Assembly (NCBI RefSeq): GCF_038024125.1
Contig: NZ_CP150662.1
Coordinates: forward strand, 2,435,501 to 2,499,500
Length of the DNA: 64,000 nucleotides
Direction of reading: 5' to 3'
Source of the DNA: Polaribacter gangjinensis
Lineage (GTDB): Bacteria; Bacteroidota; Bacteroidia; Flavobacteriales; Flavobacteriaceae
The position numbers and the translations under genes are program-made. The notes under the pieces are model-generated. The model was not told where the DNA came from, ran no database searches, and worked only from the letters and a program-made list of their open reading frames with translations. This document shows positions 61,932 through 64,000 of this stretch, in pieces (positions within the stretch are counted from its first letter, which is position 1; every line of letters starts with the position of its first letter).

Positions 61932-63554
61932 ATGTTTGTATATAATAAACTATTTTATGTTTTTATTATGATGACCTTGTTGGTTTCAACAAATAAAAAT
62001 GAAATACCTAACATTAAAAAGAAACCTAATGTTTTAATTCTTTTTTCTGATCAACATAATAAAAAAACAATGGGTTTTGAAAACCATCCAGATGTTATCA
62101 CTCCAAATTTAGATAAACTATCAAAAGAGTCTATTGTTTTTGATAGAGCTTATGCCACTAGAGGTATTTGTGTACCCTCTAGAATGTCATTAATGACAGG
62201 TTTGTATCCAAGAACATTGGGTTTAATGGATAACAATGAAGAAACTTCTGTTACAGATGAAGCAACTTCTTTAGCAAGTATTTTTCAATACAATGGATAT
62301 AAAACATTTGCTTTTGGCAAGAGACATTTAAAAGGTGGTGGTGATAAAGGTTGGGATATAAGAAAAGAGGTACATGCTGAAGAGGGTGATCATGGGAACT
62401 ATCTTAGTTGGATTACAGAACAAGGGTATCAGAGTGAATTTTCTTATGATTGGGCTGCAGAATTTGGGAGAGGCCCAAAAGGCAGTAAAGATGAAAACGT
62501 TAAAATACCTATAGCCGATTTAGGTACTCGTATTTCTAAATTACCTTTTGGGTATTCAATGGAAGCATATACCGCTCTTGAAACCATTAAAATGATTGAT
62601 CAACAAAAAAATAGTGATCAACCATTCTTCTGCTTTTCTTCCTTTTACAGACCTCATCAACCCTACAATCCAATTAAAAAGTTTATGGATATGTATGATG
62701 TAAGTAAATGGGGTGAAGGAACTAAATTAAAAAGTGCTATTAAAATTCCAGCAAGTTTTTATCAACCAACCAAAGATTTGCCTCCATTACTTCAATTTCA
62801 AAGAAATGGAGGAAACAAAGTATGGAATATGGATAAAGCTTTTAAAAATGAACAACTTTGGAGAGATTTTATTGGAGCATATTATGCATTAATTACAGAG
62901 ATTGATTATTATGTTGGTGAAATTTTAATAGCTTTAGATAAAGCTAACATAAAAGAAGAAACCATCATTATTTATACAACAGATCATGGAGATTTTGCTG
63001 GGAATCATGGAATGGTAGAGAAGGCAGCTGCAGGGCACAATGTTTATGAAGATATATTAAACATCCCTTTAATGATTAGAATTCCTGGAAAAACAGTTCG
63101 AGGCAAACACACTGCAGAGCTAGTGACACTTACAGATATTATGCCAACATTGATTGATATTTTAGATTTAAAGACACCTAAATTAAATAATAAGTTAGAA
63201 GGACTCTCTCTCGAAAAACTTATTCTAAAAGGGAAATCAATAGAGAGGGAGTATATTGTATCTGAAAGTTGGTTTCAATCAACAGTAATTACTAAAAGTA
63301 AAAAATTAGGCATCATGCAAGAAAATCTTGTCAATCCAAAACAAGATTATAGGGATTTTGGGGATATGTTTTTTGATAGAATTACAGATCCGTTAGAAAT
63401 TAAAAATGGTATCAATGATCCAAAAAATAAAAAAGACATCGAAATATTAAAAGGTTATTTTAATGATTTTAAAAATAAAGTTTCAGGTTTGGGATTCAAA
63501 GAAATCAATAATAAACTAAAAAATGGAAATACAAAAAATGAAAATCCTAGGTAA
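61932..63554 (+). CDS. Type I sulfatase (periplasmic)
   Basis: The 540-residue product has an N-terminal hydrophobic signal and a complete alkaline-phosphatase-like sulfatase fold: VLILFSDQH (metal site), the formylglycine motif C-V-P-S-R at Cys80 followed by MSLMTGLYPR, and the later TTDHGDFAGNHGM metal site. The Cys must be converted to formylglycine by a maturase, which is not in this window. It probably removes sulfate esters from mannose residues so that GH92 and GH99 enzymes can act. Its 3' end overlaps the next sulfatase gene by 17 bp. Confidence 0.94.
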   Translation: MFVYNKLFYVFIMMTLLVSTNKNEIPNIKKKPNVLILFSDQHNKKTMGFENHPDVITPNLDKLSKESIVFDRAYATRGICVPSRMSLMTGLYPRTLGLMDNNEETSVTDEATSLASIFQYNGYKTFAFGKRHLKGGGDKGWDIRKEVHAEEGDHGNYLSWITEQGYQSEFSYDWAAEFGRGPKGSKDENVKIPIADLGTRISKLPFGYSMEAYTALETIKMIDQQKNSDQPFFCFSSFYRPHQPYNPIKKFMDMYDVSKWGEGTKLKSAIKIPASFYQPTKDLPPLLQFQRNGGNKVWNMDKAFKNEQLWRDFIGAYYALITEIDYYVGEILIALDKANIKEETIIIYTTDHGDFAGNHGMVEKAAAGHNVYEDILNIPLMIRIPGKTVRGKHTAELVTLTDIMPTLIDILDLKTPKLNNKLEGLSLEKLILKGKSIEREYIVSESWFQSTVITKSKKLGIMQENLVNPKQDYRDFGDMFFDRITDPLEIKNGINDPKNKKDIEILKGYFNDFKNKVSGLGFKEINNKLKNGNTKNENPR

Positions 63555-64000
63555 AATCTTCGTTTTACTTTTTTTTATATATCACAATTTATCAGCTCAA
63601 AACAATTCAAAACCTAATATCATCTTTATAATGACAGATGATCACAGTCCTATTGTACCAAAGCAGAATGATATAAAAAATCAATCACGACCATTTGGTT
63701 TTAATGGTGAAACAAAAGTGCATACACCAATAATTGATGATTTAGCTAAAAACGGTATGATTTTTACAAGAGCTTATGTATCTAGCTCTGTTTGTTCACC
63801 AAGTAGATATACAGCTTTAACTGGACGTTATGCAGGAAGATCAGAAGGGAAAGTATTTTTGAAACAACATCCTATTGGAAGTATGACTCGTGTAGAGAAT
63901 AATGTGGAATTAGAGATGGATAGGGATAATTTACCAAGATTACTTCAAAAAGCTGGGTATAAAACAGGTTTTGTAGGAAAATCTCATGTTATTGAACATG
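63538..64000 (+). CDS. Type I sulfatase, partial (cut by window edge)
   Basis: An ATG at 63538, inside the end of the previous gene, starts a signal peptide (to LSAQ) and a sulfatase N-terminus: IIFIMTDDH, the long insert with QSRPFGFNGETKVHTPIID, and the formylglycine motif C-S-P-S-R at Cys86 with YTALTGRYAGRSEGK. 154 codons are visible. It is closely similar to the sulfatase domain of the fusion protein at 42972 (NQSRPFGFNGD, TGKYAGRSQGK), so both belong to one subfamily. Whether it too carries extra domains cannot be seen here. Confidence 0.93.
   Translation, partial: MKILGKIFVLLFFIYHNLSAQNNSKPNIIFIMTDDHSPIVPKQNDIKNQSRPFGFNGETKVHTPIIDDLAKNGMIFTRAYVSSSVCSPSRYTALTGRYAGRSEGKVFLKQHPIGSMTRVENNVELEMDRDNLPRLLQKAGYKTGFVGKSHVIEH

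Noticed and set aside
1..64000. Insertion sequences, integrases, prophage or attachment sites
   Set aside because: No transposase or integrase motif was found, and the single tRNA gene (30778-30851) has no nearby integrase or obvious partial duplicate.

Overview
The window is AT-rich, densely coded DNA from a bacterium of the Bacteroidota, almost certainly a marine member of the Flavobacteriaceae (Polaribacter- or Formosa-like; the genus cannot be fixed from the sequence). The evidence is type IX secretion (T9SS) sorting domains of types A and B, PorP/SprF and PorE-like partners, a T9SS plug protein, a Na+-translocating NQR operon, SusC/SusD proteins, and promoters with the Bacteroidota -7 box TAnnTTTG. 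No rRNA, CRISPR array, insertion sequence or phage gene was seen.

Layout. (1) 1-1805: gene-poor AT-rich DNA with two tiny cysteine-pair proteins, a perfect 21-bp inverted repeat and a structured leader ending in a terminator. (2) 1806-13511: a T9SS type B surface-protein cassette. It holds a small secreted protein, a 2800-residue adhesin with FG-GAP, HYR and thrombospondin-3 repeats (six identical-length 486-bp units in tandem), a PorP/SprF-like outer-membrane protein and a PorE-like OmpA protein. (3) 13546-30887: mostly core genes: lipB, a secreted reprolysin-type metalloprotease, pruA, an NRDE/TANGO2 protein, a DUF3667 protein without an obvious start codon, apaG, the T9SS plug gene, nqrABCDEF, a conserved hypothetical, a retropepsin-like protein, a YqeY-like protein and tRNA-Arg(TCG). 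(4) 30931-64000: a large polysaccharide utilisation locus (PUL) that runs off the right edge.

The PUL appears to target a sulfated alpha-mannose-rich glycan. It encodes a SusC/SusD pair, two GH92 exo-alpha-mannosidases, three GH99-like endo-mannosidase domains, three sulfatases (one fused to a GH99-like and a beta-helix domain, one cut by the window edge), a FucP-type sugar permease, and four T9SS-exported proteins that share one right-handed beta-helix module. The SusE/SGBP position after susD is taken by a lipoprotein that looks like a GH99 enzyme with both catalytic glutamates changed to asparagine, so probably a glycan-binding protein.

Control. A one-component membrane regulator at 34474-37026 has an outer LamG/kelch sensor, one membrane helix, and an inner winged-helix plus BTAD region like the SARP activators. 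Five intergenic regions of this PUL carry three copies of a TTAA-centred heptamer at exactly 11-bp spacing, the geometry of SARP operators. I infer that this regulator switches on the secreted beta-helix proteins, the stand-alone GH99 and the susC operon through these sites. This regulator-operator pairing, the sulfatase-GH99-beta-helix fusion and the apparently dead GH99 in the SusE position are the most novel elements in the window.
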